A stretch of 64,000 nucleotides of DNA from Nostoc sp. GT001 (GCF_030382115.1 NZ_JAUDRJ010000003.1:2127133-2191132), one strand, 5' to 3'; positions 55,201-63,416 are shown, counted from the first letter of the stretch. Program-made: numbers and translations. The notes: a model not told the origin generated them from the sequence alone.

Positions 55201-57545
55201 TGTAAATTGATATTTGTACCCGATAAGGCGATCGCACCCCAAGAAACAGTGTTATCTCCAATATCTGCATCGCCAAAGGCAATATTGCCTGCTGTAGCAT
55301 CAAAATCACCTGTCCCTGCTGCACCATCGATAATGGTCAATGTGCTGGGGTCTAGCAATAAAGTGCCAAAGTTACCATTAGGGGCTGAAGTATCTACTAA
55401 ACCGTTAAAATTTAAGAAATTTTTACCTGATACTTCTACAAAACCACCATTGCCAGCATTTGCTCCTCCACGAGCCGAAATGTTACCAAAAAACTTGGTT
55501 GTGTCGTTACCCCAAACAATTACCTGTCCGCCGTTTCCATTCAAATTACTATCAGCATTAATGACAGATTTTGAGTCTACATAAGTCCGATCTGCGTTGG
55601 GTAAAGTCCCCTTACCTTGATAATCTCCACCAATTAGCACAGTACCGCCGCCATTATTCCCAGAGGCGTTAATATTGGCATCAATCACCGCGACTTTTTT
55701 ACCCAAAGCAGTTATATTACCGCCTGTTTGACTCGCTGCATTCACTTTCCCAGAAACAATCGTTGTACCTGGAGTTGTGGGAATTGTCACATTGGAGTTT
55801 GTTAATTTTACAGTTCCATCAGGATTGGCAGTTAAGCCTGTGTTACCAACTGTGAGCAATTCGGGTATTGAGGCAATGGGAATTGTCCAGTTATTAGGTT
55901 GGTTGCTACTAGAGGCGAGGGGCTGAATTTCTAGACTCAACAGATTTCCTGGCTGACTAAGACGCACCCAATTTTGTCCTGGTACTGATGTGACAGAAAT
56001 CTGCCCTCCTGGTGCTGAAAGTTGCCCGGTGTTGACTACAGTACCACCTAATAAATTCAAATTTTGCCCAGTACTTACTGCCAAATTTCCAGCATTTGCG
56101 ATCGCTCCTGGCTGGTTTGTACTAAAGGCAAATCCATTGGGGTTTCCAACTAAATTTATGTAGTCATTAACACCGATAGCGTTAAACCAACTGCTCCCAA
56201 AACCGATGCCGTTAGCTGTTGTCACCGTAAAAGCACCAGGCACATTTAAACTGGCGTTTGCGCCAAAAATAAACCCGGCTGGATTCATCAAGAAAAGGTT
56301 AGCATTGCCACCTGTTACCTGAATTAAACCATTGATAACCGAGGCATTCCCGCCTGTAATTCGACCAAGGATATTTTGCAGCGCCGGACTAGCTTGAAAG
56401 TTGGCAATTTGTTCTGGTGAAATTCCAAACTGTTGAAAGCTGTGAAAGAGGTTTGCATTATCACCAGAAGTTGTGCCGCCAGTGATATTAAGTCGATTGC
56501 CGTTGGGAGTCACAATTGTACCTGTCCCATCGTTAGCAGGAACTATTTGTTGTGCTTGGGCTAATTTGGGATTTACCAACGAGGCAATAACTAGGACTGA
56601 AGCGGCGATATTAGACAATAGACCTCTTGCACAAGTCCCTAACACCCCACCCCCAACCCCTCCCCGCTCTTCGGGAGGGGAGACAAAGCGCAGCTTTGGC
56701 GGGGTGGGGTTCTTTCTTATTTTTGATTTATGCAAGAGGTCTAATAAAGATTCTTTGCGGCGTAATATGAAGCGACTTGTAGGCAATTCTACATCGATTT
56801 GTAACTTGTCTGCTAATCCTCGCCGCCAAAGTGCTTGAGCGATCGCCTTTTGTGACCAGAGGATTTGTTCTGTTCTCCTGGTGACAGACATGCTTTGAGA
56901 ATGATTTCGGTAGAAATAGAGTGGCTCTTTGACTCGGCGTACTTGGGCTACTTCTGAAAGTCGCAGACATAGGTCATAATCATAGGCACAGCAAGAGAAC
57001 GATTCGTTAACACCTCCCACTCGGTCATAAACCGATCGCCGCATCAAGCGGAAGTGGAAAGTCATGAAATCTACCAACAAACCTGATTGAGAGTAAGGAA
57101 TGTCACAGCGATGACCATAACCGATAACTTTGCCGTTTGGATCGATATTTAAGTAGTCGGTGTAAACAAATCCCGTTTCTGGATGTCTATTGAGGACTGT
57201 AGCGGTTTGAGCAAGAGCTGTGGGGGCAAGGATATCATCATTGTCTAATATACCGACGTAAGTGCCGCTAGTTTGGCCGATCGCTGCCTTACAAGCCGCA
57301 GCAACTCCTTGATTGTCTGCTTCCACCACCCGCACTCGCCCATCTTTTTGAGCATAAGCGTGAGCGATCACCACTGATCCGTCTGTAGAGCCATTATCCC
57401 AAATCAATAACTCAAAGTTTTGCCATGTCTGCGTTAAGACGCTAGCGATCGCTTCTTGAAGGTAAGACTCCCGGTTGTAATTGACGATGACAATGGAAAT
57501 CAGTGGTGACATCGAAGTTTTCCCAAGTTTTCTACCTGTTACCAC
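52257..57545 (-). CDS. Glycosyltransferase-TPS exoprotein-CHAT protease fusion (TpsA-like)
   Basis: 1762 residues. Residues 12-245 form a family 2 glycosyltransferase (SIVIVNYNRESYLQEAI, acidic GILDNDD). Residues 269-309 are encoded by a miniature element. Residues about 308-333 look like an internal signal peptide (LLSNIAASVLVIASLVNPKLAQAQ-like). Then follow a haemagglutinin TPS domain (about 335-580: NLFHSFQQFGI, NANLFLMNPAGFIFG), beta-helix repeats, a cadherin-like segment, seven NPETP units, and a C-terminal CHAT domain (about 1430-1760) with catalytic His in IHMATHADF and Cys in LSACRTALG. A GTG at 56645 (codon 301) could start a separate 1462-residue exoprotein with a normal signal peptide. 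The partner transporter is divergent at 57720. The fusion would be topologically odd if translated whole. Confidence 0.85.
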   Translation of the reverse strand: MVTGRKLGKTSMSPLISIVIVNYNRESYLQEAIASVLTQTWQNFELLIWDNGSTDGSVVIAHAYAQKDGRVRVVEADNQGVAAACKAAIGQTSGTYVGILDNDDILAPTALAQTATVLNRHPETGFVYTDYLNIDPNGKVIGYGHRCDIPYSQSGLLVDFMTFHFRLMRRSVYDRVGGVNESFSCCAYDYDLCLRLSEVAQVRRVKEPLYFYRNHSQSMSVTRRTEQILWSQKAIAQALWRRGLADKLQIDVELPTSRFILRRKESLLDLLHKSKIRKNPTPPKLRFVSPPEERGGVGGGVLGTCARGLLSNIAASVLVIASLVNPKLAQAQQIVPANDGTGTIVTPNGNRLNITGGTTSGDNANLFHSFQQFGISPEQIANFQASPALQNILGRITGGNASVINGLIQVTGGNANLFLMNPAGFIFGANASLNVPGAFTVTTANGIGFGSSWFNAIGVNDYINLVGNPNGFAFSTNQPGAIANAGNLAVSTGQNLNLLGGTVVNTGQLSAPGGQISVTSVPGQNWVRLSQPGNLLSLEIQPLASSSNQPNNWTIPIASIPELLTVGNTGLTANPDGTVKLTNSNVTIPTTPGTTIVSGKVNAASQTGGNITALGKKVAVIDANINASGNNGGGTVLIGGDYQGKGTLPNADRTYVDSKSVINADSNLNGNGGQVIVWGNDTTKFFGNISARGGANAGNGGFVEVSGKNFLNFNGLVDTSAPNGNFGTLLLDPSTLTIIDGAAGTGDFDATAGNIAFGDADIGDNTVSWGAIALSGTNINLQATGNITINDITGATPTVTTDGVAILNLGGGSFSLTSQTGSVNFVDPTNTIQTTGGGINISGASLSLGNLNTSRTTGNSGNVTLFATGDITAGNIIASGQGYSAGNITVQSTNGGITLNNLDTSNIQGFSGFGYGGIIITDAGTVNLTAAGNILTDAINTSSNDANRSGKAGDVVATTTGGSITTEAINSSVVKEGGGDFIGTAGAISLTSRDNITVNDAINTSAIATGVDGTANVTSGNVTLQTTNTAGSNIRFTNINTQSIADDFVDGNTVQGGNVQVLTNGLIQGIGTDEAIATGGFFTGEGGTNVQPSAGGTVSIRHDGGPNNVDFIVGDASVNATAGSITTGDNSIIANSFPVLPNGGDASGTPLSITITSVNTPPTLTANSSLPDTQTNQPVTLTFSSLAPLVSDVNNDITSIKVDVVNTGNITVNGVPVIPGVTTLSSGDTLVYTPPADTNGSLNAFVISANDGVSSSAPVQIGINVSQIPTPNPETPNPETPNPETPNPETPNPETPNPETPNPETPNPNPCTFQCNLPGKPNNLDLNNPKIDNPILNTNPTPEDNFTDDFADHLGIPSPRIKTLDDAKEIARKIEEATGVKPAFIYISFVPVEILPEENLGKAQKLTKQLNTVAEKDSDQLELVVVTGKDDPIRKRIPEITKAKVLQVAQEFRDQIVSPQNRRRTGYLRSSQQLYRWIVAPLEADLQTREINNLVFLPDIGLRSTPMAALHDGKGFLVEKYSIGLMPSLSLTNTLYKDIKKSQILALGVSQSTQGQEPLPAVPVELSTLVSKLWQGKLLLDKQATLENLKTIRRQQPFGIIHMATHADFATGALSNSYIQLWEDKLRLNQLRQLRLNEPEVEMLVLSACRTALGDEESELGFAGLAVLAGVKTSVASLWSVNDAGTAALMTKFYENLKTAPIKAEALRQAQVAMVKGQIYVKDGQVQGLEVVGNLPLPADTADESLMHPYYWAGFTMVGNPW
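53623..53739 (-). repeat. 15-bp tandem repeat, seven copies
   Basis: Unit GGATTGGGAGTCTCA repeated seven times plus a partial eighth; one unit has TTTCA. It encodes Asn-Pro-Glu-Thr-Pro repeats linking the beta-helix to the CHAT region. Copy number probably varies between strains. Confidence 0.95.
56621..56741. mobile_element. 121-bp miniature inverted-repeat element in frame within the TpsA-like gene
   Basis: GACCTCTTGCA at the left and TGCAAGAGGTC at the right are exact inverted repeats, flanked by TA on both sides, consistent with a TA target duplication. Element plus one TA is 123 bases, keeping the frame. The core contains CCGCCAAAGCTGCGCTTTGT, shared with the element at 60214. Confidence 0.85.
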
Positions 57546-57719
57546 AATATAATGCTAAGGACTATCACTTAGAATAATTCGCTGTTAATTATAGTTTTAG
57601 TTACAAATCTTTTGAAATTTGAATATCAAAAATATGATATTCAAATATTCATACAGCCATAGCATACTCCAAAATCAAAATCAGCCCAGTCGTTAAATAA
57701 GGCACTCCCCTGAAGAGAA

Positions 57720-59534
57720 ATGAGAAAAGAAACAGAAACTTGTGTTCAGCCTAGAGCAACGACTCAGCAAAGAATTGTCTATTTATCTCATCAGTTAGAC
57801 ACTTGGCGGAGTTTGGCAATTACTAAATGCAGTAAGCACAGTTTCAGTTTTCGGTGCGGCTTGTTAATTCTGCCTGCGGTCTGGATTGTAACTGCAAATG
57901 GACTGAGAGCTAGAGCTAATATTTTTACACCTGACTCAATTCAAAATAGCAGTCAGTCAGAGTTACAAATAGTACAAGAAAGAGAAGCTACTCCAGCAAC
58001 TAACCCACAACCAGAGATACCACAACGCATTCGGGTTCGGAAAATTCAGGTTGTAGGTAGCACAGTTTTTCAGGAAAATGATTTTAATCTAGTAGTGAAA
58101 CCGTTTGAAGAACGGGACTTAACTTTAGAAGAAATCAGACAAGCCGCCGATGCCGTTACTCAGCTTTACCTAAATAAAGGGTATATAAATTCCAGAGCAA
58201 TTCCAGAAACTCAAAAATCTAGTACCGCAAATGGTGTTGTGGTAATTCGGGTGTTGGAAGGGCGTTTGACAGAGATTAATATCGAAGGGACGCGGCGATT
58301 AAACCCATCTTATATTCGTAGTCGCATCCAATTAGGTGCTGGTATTCCTCTCAATACTGGTAAGCTCGAAGAACAGTTGAAATTGTTGCGACTCGATCCC
58401 CTATTTACAAATGTGGAAGCGAGTTTGCGTCCAACGGGTAAGGTTGGTCAAAGTATTCTCGTTGTCAGAGTTGAAGAGGCAAACCCTTTAACTGGTAGCT
58501 TGGGTGTAGATAATTATTCGCCTCCCAGTATTGGGGCGGAAAGATTGGGTGTTGAATTGCGATCGCGCAATTTAACCGGTATGGGAGATGAGTTAGCTGG
58601 CTCTTATTACCATACACTCTCTGGTGGTTCCGATGTCTTTGATTTTAGTTATCAAGTCCCCGTGAACGCTATGAACGGCAAAGTGCAGATTCGAGCCGCA
58701 TTTAATCGCAACGAAATTACTGAGCCACCCTTTGATGCCTTTGACATTCGGGCAAACCAGGATCTTTATGAAATCAATTATCGTCAGCCATTGATCCGAT
58801 CGCCTAGAGTTGAATTTGCCCTATCTTTAGGATTTACCTATCAAGATGGTCAAACCTTCCTTTTTGATAACCTCGCAACCCCCTTTGGTATTGGGCCTGA
58901 TGCCAATGGCGTTAGCCGCACCAGTGTAATTAAATTTGGTCAAGATTATATCAAGCGCGAACCTCAAGGAGCTTGGTTTTTGCGATCGCAATTTAATTTT
59001 GGCGTTGATATATTAAATGCAACTATCAACAATGATCCCATACCCGATGGTCGCTTTTTTAGTTGGCTAGGTCAAATACAGCGCGTGCAGCAACTCAGCA
59101 ACGATCATCTATTGCTGATTCAAGCAGACTTACAGCTTACACCAGATAGCCTTTTACCTTCCCAGCAATTTGTAATTGGCGGTGGACAATCGGTAAGGGG
59201 ATATCGCCAAAATATCCGTTCTGGGGATAATGGATTTCGGGTAGCGATCGAAGATCGGTTTACAGTGCAGCGTAATGAATCTGGATTATCGACAATTCAA
59301 CTTGCGCCATTTGTGGACATGGGAGCCGTTTGGAATCAGTCTGATAATCCCAATCCGCTACCAAATCAAACTTTTTTAGTGGGCGCAGGCTTAGGATTAT
59401 TGTGGAATCAGGCAATGGGAATTGATAATCTCTTTTTGCGCCTCGATTATGGATTTCCATTTATCGATCTGAGCGATCGTGGTAATAACGCTCAGGATGA
59501 TGGCTTTTACTTTAGCCTTCGCTATCAACCCTAA
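57720..59534 (+). CDS. TpsB outer membrane transporter (ShlB/FhaC/HecB family)
   Basis: 604 residues. After an N-terminal export region (hydrophobic segment near residues 47-62) come two POTRA domains (about 100-255: IRVRKIQVVGSTVFQENDF, LTEINIEGTRRLNPSYIRSR) and a 16-strand beta-barrel. The Omp85-type motif is SVRGYRQN near residue 490. The last residue is Pro after YFSLRYQ, close to the usual aromatic end. It translocates the TpsA partner across the outer membrane. It is divergent from the TPS-CHAT gene, 174 bases between starts, so both share a regulatory region. Strong family match. Confidence 0.95.
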   Translation: MRKETETCVQPRATTQQRIVYLSHQLDTWRSLAITKCSKHSFSFRCGLLILPAVWIVTANGLRARANIFTPDSIQNSSQSELQIVQEREATPATNPQPEIPQRIRVRKIQVVGSTVFQENDFNLVVKPFEERDLTLEEIRQAADAVTQLYLNKGYINSRAIPETQKSSTANGVVVIRVLEGRLTEINIEGTRRLNPSYIRSRIQLGAGIPLNTGKLEEQLKLLRLDPLFTNVEASLRPTGKVGQSILVVRVEEANPLTGSLGVDNYSPPSIGAERLGVELRSRNLTGMGDELAGSYYHTLSGGSDVFDFSYQVPVNAMNGKVQIRAAFNRNEITEPPFDAFDIRANQDLYEINYRQPLIRSPRVEFALSLGFTYQDGQTFLFDNLATPFGIGPDANGVSRTSVIKFGQDYIKREPQGAWFLRSQFNFGVDILNATINNDPIPDGRFFSWLGQIQRVQQLSNDHLLLIQADLQLTPDSLLPSQQFVIGGGQSVRGYRQNIRSGDNGFRVAIEDRFTVQRNESGLSTIQLAPFVDMGAVWNQSDNPNPLPNQTFLVGAGLGLLWNQAMGIDNLFLRLDYGFPFIDLSDRGNNAQDDGFYFSLRYQP

Positions 59535-59817
59535 CTAAAGCCTATGGTAATCATAACTAATTCTGCGGACATGATATTACTTACTACTTTTAGTGTTTTC
59601 CGCAAAAAACAGGTCATTTTACTTATTCCTTTTGGTAGATAAGGTGCTTAATTCAGTATTTTCCACAGTTAATTACCTATTCTTCTGCTTTATCCTAATA
59701 TTGAACTAAAAAATTAACTTCTTTCTTCAGGAATTTGAATTTTATCCTGTGTATATACACAAAGGGAAAAGTTTTAGTTTATAAATTTAAGAAGGAAAGA
59801 ATTATAAGAGAAAACTT
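59535..59817. other. Intergenic region after tpsB
   Basis: Contains a solo end (about 59549-59575, CATAACTAATTCTGCGGACA) of the element at 60214, and a 14-base palindrome TGTGTATATACACA at 59748-59761 that could be an operator for the next gene. An AGAAGGAAAG ribosome-site-like stretch lies 20 bases before ATG 59818. Confidence 0.45.
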
Positions 59818-60072
59818 ATGACGCAACCTAACTCGCAAGACAAAAACAGCTTGCTTTACCCTCGTAGTCGGTATTATGGTAAATTTCAGCCAGAGAATTT
59901 AGTGTTTAATGCCAACCTTCAAGAATTCTCTCAAAAAATTAGTTACATCACTTGCCTAGAGACAGGGGGTAAATTGTCTCAGGAAGAGGCTTACCAGCAA
60001 ATTAAGTCTCTCTGGAAAGAGTTGAAACATAGCAAAAAACAACTCTCTATTGGCGGAAATCGGGAAATTTAA
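59818..60072 (+). CDS. Small conserved cyanobacterial protein (DUF7219-like)
   Basis: 84 residues. The pattern SLLYPRSRYYGKFQPENLVF, then NANLQEFSQKISYITCLETG and EEAYQQIKSLWKELKHSKK is a compact helical protein, conserved among heterocystous cyanobacteria as far as I can recall. No signal, membrane segment or catalytic motif. It has a strong terminator 57 bases after its stop, so it is a single-gene unit. Role unknown. Confidence 0.75.
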   Translation: MTQPNSQDKNSLLYPRSRYYGKFQPENLVFNANLQEFSQKISYITCLETGGKLSQEEAYQQIKSLWKELKHSKKQLSIGGNREI

Positions 60073-60128
60073 ACTAATGTGAAGGAGGTATTGGTAATTT
60101 TTTTAAATCTAGTGCAAAAATACTTGAG

Positions 60129-60160
60129 CCGCCCAGAAAGTGATTTTAGGGCGGTTTTTT
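60129..60160 (+). terminator. Intrinsic terminator of the DUF7219-like gene
   Basis: CCGCCC (60129-60134) and GGGCGG (60149-60154) pair with a 14-base loop, followed directly by TTTTTT. Confidence 0.85.
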
Positions 60161-60213
60161 GGCTTTTGCAAGAAGTATCTTTTTCGTAATGTTAATTCTA
60201 GTTCTTACAAGTA

Positions 60214-60355
60214 ATATCATGTCCGCTTGATTACTTACTAAACCCCAAGAACCCCACCCCGCCAAAGCTGCGCTTTGTCTCCCCTCCCCGCAAGCGGGGA
60301 GGGGGGTGGGGTGCAATGACTGTGGTTAGCATAACTAATTATGCGGACATGATAT
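60214..60355. mobile_element. 142-bp miniature inverted-repeat element
   Basis: ATATCATGTCCGC and its exact complement GCGGACATGATAT bound the element. The core (CCGCCAAAGCTGCGCTTTGT, CCCTCCCC..GGGGAGGGG stem) is shared with the 56621 element, which has different ends. No coding capacity. Confidence 0.8.
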
Positions 60356-60381
60356 AATACCAGTTCTGTTATGTCATGTTC

Positions 60382-60463
60382 AGGACTTACGCAAAATCAT
60401 GAAAAAACGAACCGCAGAGGACACGGAGAAATAAGAGTTTCAGAGAGTTATTGCGTAAGTCCT
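60382..60463. mobile_element. 82-bp miniature inverted-repeat element
   Basis: AGGACTTACGCAA and its exact complement TTGCGTAAGTCCT at the ends; the core (GAACCGCAGAGGACACGGAG) is short and non-coding. Ends of this type are typical of cyanobacterial IS-derived elements. Confidence 0.8.
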
Positions 60464-60492
60464 AATGTTAATTTTAGTAGTTGAGGATACAA

Positions 60493-60622
60493 TAAGGGAT
60501 TTCCAAGAAATAAACTATACAATCTTGTGGGGTGGGCAACATGAGCGCCCGTAATCAAGGGCTATCGTGTCGCCCACCCCACAATAAATAATTGGATATT
60601 TTTTTATTTGGAAGTCCCTAAG
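60493..60622. mobile_element. 130-bp miniature inverted-repeat element (copy 2)
   Basis: Reverse-oriented copy of the 26176 element: AGGGATTTCCAAGAAATAAA at the left, TTTTTTTATTTGGAAGTCCC at the right, with internal GTGGGGTGGGCA and TGCCCACCCCAC-like arms. Flanked by TA on both sides. Confidence 0.78.
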
Positions 60623-60849
60623 TCTTTGGGCTTTTCTTAGTGCCATTCGCTAAGGCTACGGTGTACACACAAGTACTTTCGTCCGTTATGCAAGAGGTTT
60701 ATTGTAGAGACGGCGATTCATCGCGTTTGTGTTTACAAAAGTATCTCTTAAAAAATCCGAAAAGCAACAACTTTATTTTGTAGCTTATGATGTACCTACA
60801 AAAATGAGATTTAGCGATCGCAATCAAATTTTTCAACAGGAGTTAAGCT
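60623..60849. other. Repeat-derived region before the membrane protein gene
   Basis: A lone TATGCAAGAGGT end (about 60688) matching the 56621 element, followed by GTAGAGACGGCGATTCATCG, a GTAGAGACG-family half hairpin. CAGGAGT lies 8 bases before the ATG at 60850 as a ribosome site. Confidence 0.5.
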
Positions 60850-61473
60850 ATGGCGCAGCGATTGACTCAAGAGCAATTATCACAAATAGTTACAGAAGTA
60901 GAAGGTCTGCAATTGCGTCGGGAAGCGGAACTAGACCAACAGCAGGTGAGAGAAATTTTACAGGAGTTGAATTTACCGCCTGAGTTATTAGATGAAGCGC
61001 TGATTCAGTTAAATCGCCGCCAAGCACTAGAAGTACAGCAACGCCGAAATCGATGGATTACCTCTGGAGTGGTGGCAGTTGTAGTGGTTGTCATTGCATC
61101 TACAATATTTTTCATGCAGCAGCAAAGTTCTACACTCTCTCGTGTTTCTACTCAACAAGACCGCATCACTTTGACACAAGATAATGGCGGCGACTTAAAG
61201 ACAATTTCTCGCCAAACCAATCCAGAAGTGTTGTATCGTGTCACTCTAAAGGATGCACCTTTGGGTAAAAAGCTGGCTCTCTCTTGTAATTGGATTGACC
61301 CAAGCGGTCAAATTGTCAAGCAAAACAACTATCAAACCCGCGAAATTAATACGTCTGTCTGGGATACCCAGTGTCGCTACATTATTAACTCGGCTGCAAC
61401 TGTTGGCAATTGGCAGGTGCAGATGTTCCTGGAAGGCCGGCAGATTAGCGATGCAACCTTTGAAGTGAAATAG
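60850..61473 (+). CDS. Hypothetical membrane protein with N-terminal helical domain
   Basis: 207 residues with a good ribosome site (AGGAG). Residues 1-60 form a charged helical domain (LTQEQLSQIVTEVEGLQLRR, REILQELNLPPELLDEALIQ), one membrane helix spans about 74-92 (SGVVAVVVVVIASTIFFM), and the C-terminal 100 residues form a beta-rich domain with two cysteines (LALSCNWIDPSG, DTQCRYIINSA) that could be disulfide-bonded outside the cytoplasm. Resembles cyanobacterial proteins with DUF3859-like domains; not certain. The next gene starts 5 bases after the stop, so the two are probably cotranscribed. Confidence 0.75.
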   Translation: MAQRLTQEQLSQIVTEVEGLQLRREAELDQQQVREILQELNLPPELLDEALIQLNRRQALEVQQRRNRWITSGVVAVVVVVIASTIFFMQQQSSTLSRVSTQQDRITLTQDNGGDLKTISRQTNPEVLYRVTLKDAPLGKKLALSCNWIDPSGQIVKQNNYQTREINTSVWDTQCRYIINSAATVGNWQVQMFLEGRQISDATFEVK

Positions 61474-61478
61474 TCCAG

Positions 61479-63377
61479 ATGGGCAACCCGCATCACTTTC
61501 TTGGCTATTGGGGTTACGGCACTCAACAGGAGTTAGAAGCGCTGTTAACTAGTGTTGTGGAAAACCTCTCTCCAAACCTCTCCCCTACAAGGGAAAATTC
61601 AAAGCCTTTTCCCCATTATCCTCTTCCCATCTGGAATGTTGTTTATGTAGGAATCGATGGAAATTCCAGAAGGCAACAAAATCAGGACTTACACGCTGAA
61701 CACCTGAAATCTAGATCCCCCCTAGCCCCCCTTAAAAAGGGGGGAACCTTGAAAGCCCCCTTTTTAAGGGGGTTGGGGGATCTCTTCTGTGTAAGTTCTA
61801 AAAATCAAATTGCTGCCATTTCCGCATCAGGATTATTTAGTTCACCCGATGCTTGGGTAAGTCTCCAGGAAAACAACTGCCTAATTTTGGGAAGAGAACC
61901 TTTCGGAAGAGTTCCTTTGTATTGGACTCAGCAAGGACAAATAATTTGGTTTGCATCGCAACTGCAATTACTTTTACCGATTTTGCAACAGTCAGAAGTT
62001 AGCATTCCTGGGTTATATGGCTATAGCTGTTTTTCTTACGTTCCCACACCCTTAACTCCTATTAATCAAGTGTTTGCAGTGACGGCGGGAACTGAATTAG
62101 TTTGGCAGAGCGATCGCCAATCAGGTAAGCTGCAAACACCTGAATCTAAAAAAATCCACTCGTGGCGGGAAGCACCAGAACAGTTAACAGATGAAGCTAC
62201 AGCAATTACTGAATTGCAAACTCTCCTGAAAGACTCCATTGAGCGACAGATTGCCGATTTAAAAGATGAGCCTGTTGGGGTGTTTCTCTCTGGTGGACTC
62301 GATTCGTCAGTGGTGGCGGCGCTGCTGGTACAAGCAGGGGTGAAAGTCCGCGCCTATACTTTAGATTTTGGTGACACAGGGATTTCAGAGTATGGATATT
62401 CTGAACAAGTCGCCCAGTTTCTCAAAATTCCGCTTGTTAAAGTTGCAGCAAACCCAAATTCAATCAAAAATGCCCTAATTCCGACTGTAAAAGCATTAGA
62501 TTTACCCTTTGGAGATGGTGTGTGTGTGCCGTTGTATCTCCTGTCTGAGAGAGCGAGTCAGGAAACTCAGGTAATTTTTAATGGCGAAGGTGGAGATCAA
62601 TTATTTGCTGGTTGGACGAATAAACCTTTAATAGCCGCAGGTGTTTATCAAGCAGAAAATCCCGCCGGAGAGGAAACTTTTATCCAGCAATATTTCCGCA
62701 CCTTTCACCGTCTTGGAGGATACGAATCTCAAGTTTATCAGCCAGATATCTATGCACAGATCCAAAATTTGCATCCCGAAGATTGGCTGTTGGCGGCTTT
62801 AGATCGCAATGAATGTCCATCTTTGCTGCATCGCCTCCGCCGTGCTAGTTTGATGCTCAAAGGAGCGCAGAATATCCATCCTCGTGCAACTGCATTGGGG
62901 TTTGCTCATGGGTTGTGGGTGCGATCGCCTTTTTGTGATTTACCTCTAGCAGAATGGACATTTAGCCTATCTGGAGAACTGTGTTTGCAAGGAGCTTGTG
63001 AAAAATATATCCTCAAACGGGCTGTAGAAAATTGGCTTCCACCCGAAATTGTCTGGCGACAAAAGCGGGGGATGGGGGTTCCTTTAACTTCTTGGTGTTT
63101 AAATGATTTTTGGCATCAGCTGGGCATCTGGCTCAATCCTGAGATACTTCGCGCCAACAATCACTTTTATCCTCATATTGCAGCCCAAATTGTTGAAGGC
63201 AAACTAGGAGCAGCTATTCAAGGGCGTCGAATTGGTGAAACACTCTGGTTACTAATTATGTGGCAACTTTGGCGATCGCAGGTTTTAAATGAAAAACTAA
63301 GTAAACAATCTTGGGATCATCCCTTTTGGTTACATCGTTGGTTATGGAGAAACTACAAAATAATTCGTAATTCGTAA
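61479..63377 (+). CDS. Asparagine synthetase-like amidotransferase lacking the N-terminal cysteine
   Basis: 632 residues. The C-terminal half is an asparagine synthetase domain: PP-loop FLSGGLDSS near residue 264-272, then RAYTLDFGD, NGEGGDQLFAGW and KRGMGVPLTSW. The N-terminal half resembles a class II glutamine amidotransferase (CLILGREPFGRVPLYW) but begins MGNPHHF, without the catalytic Cys2, so it probably cannot hydrolyse glutamine. Residues 70-110 come from an in-frame miniature element. It may form an amide or lactam on another substrate using ATP, like lasso cyclases and beta-lactam synthetases; this is inference. The C-terminal KIIRNS is repeat-derived. The decarboxylase-like gene follows after 39 bases. 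Confidence 0.85.
   Translation: MGNPHHFLGYWGYGTQQELEALLTSVVENLSPNLSPTRENSKPFPHYPLPIWNVVYVGIDGNSRRQQNQDLHAEHLKSRSPLAPLKKGGTLKAPFLRGLGDLFCVSSKNQIAAISASGLFSSPDAWVSLQENNCLILGREPFGRVPLYWTQQGQIIWFASQLQLLLPILQQSEVSIPGLYGYSCFSYVPTPLTPINQVFAVTAGTELVWQSDRQSGKLQTPESKKIHSWREAPEQLTDEATAITELQTLLKDSIERQIADLKDEPVGVFLSGGLDSSVVAALLVQAGVKVRAYTLDFGDTGISEYGYSEQVAQFLKIPLVKVAANPNSIKNALIPTVKALDLPFGDGVCVPLYLLSERASQETQVIFNGEGGDQLFAGWTNKPLIAAGVYQAENPAGEETFIQQYFRTFHRLGGYESQVYQPDIYAQIQNLHPEDWLLAALDRNECPSLLHRLRRASLMLKGAQNIHPRATALGFAHGLWVRSPFCDLPLAEWTFSLSGELCLQGACEKYILKRAVENWLPPEIVWRQKRGMGVPLTSWCLNDFWHQLGIWLNPEILRANNHFYPHIAAQIVEGKLGAAIQGRRIGETLWLLIMWQLWRSQVLNEKLSKQSWDHPFWLHRWLWRNYKIIRNS
61684..61800. mobile_element. 117-bp miniature element in frame within the asparagine synthetase-like gene
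   Basis: Ends AGGACTTACAC and GTGTAAGTTCT are near-perfect inverted repeats; inside, CCCCCCTTAAAAAGGGGGG and CCCCCTTTTTAAGGGGG form stems. It is flanked by AAAATC on both sides (6-base duplication). Element plus duplication is 123 bases, which keeps the frame; removal rejoins the codons of QQNQIAAISA. Confidence 0.82.
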
Positions 63378-63396
63378 TTCGTAATTCGTAATTTAC
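63363..63396. repeat. AATTCGT heptamer repeat, provides the gene's C-terminus
   Basis: Four tandem copies of TAATTCG; the gene's stop codon lies in the second copy. Confidence 0.8.
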
Positions 63397-63416
63397 TGTA
63401 TCAGTATTTTTGGTAA

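Noticed and set aside
54019-55584. Long plus-strand open frames opposite the TpsA-like gene
   Set aside because: They mirror the repetitive Gly/Asn/Thr-rich coding strand, have Val/Pro-rich low-complexity products and no start context; the minus-strand gene explains the region.
60729-60983. 84-codon plus-strand frame before the membrane protein
   Set aside because: It overlaps the ribosome site and N-terminus of the gene at 60850, which has better coding character; the start lies in repeat sequence.
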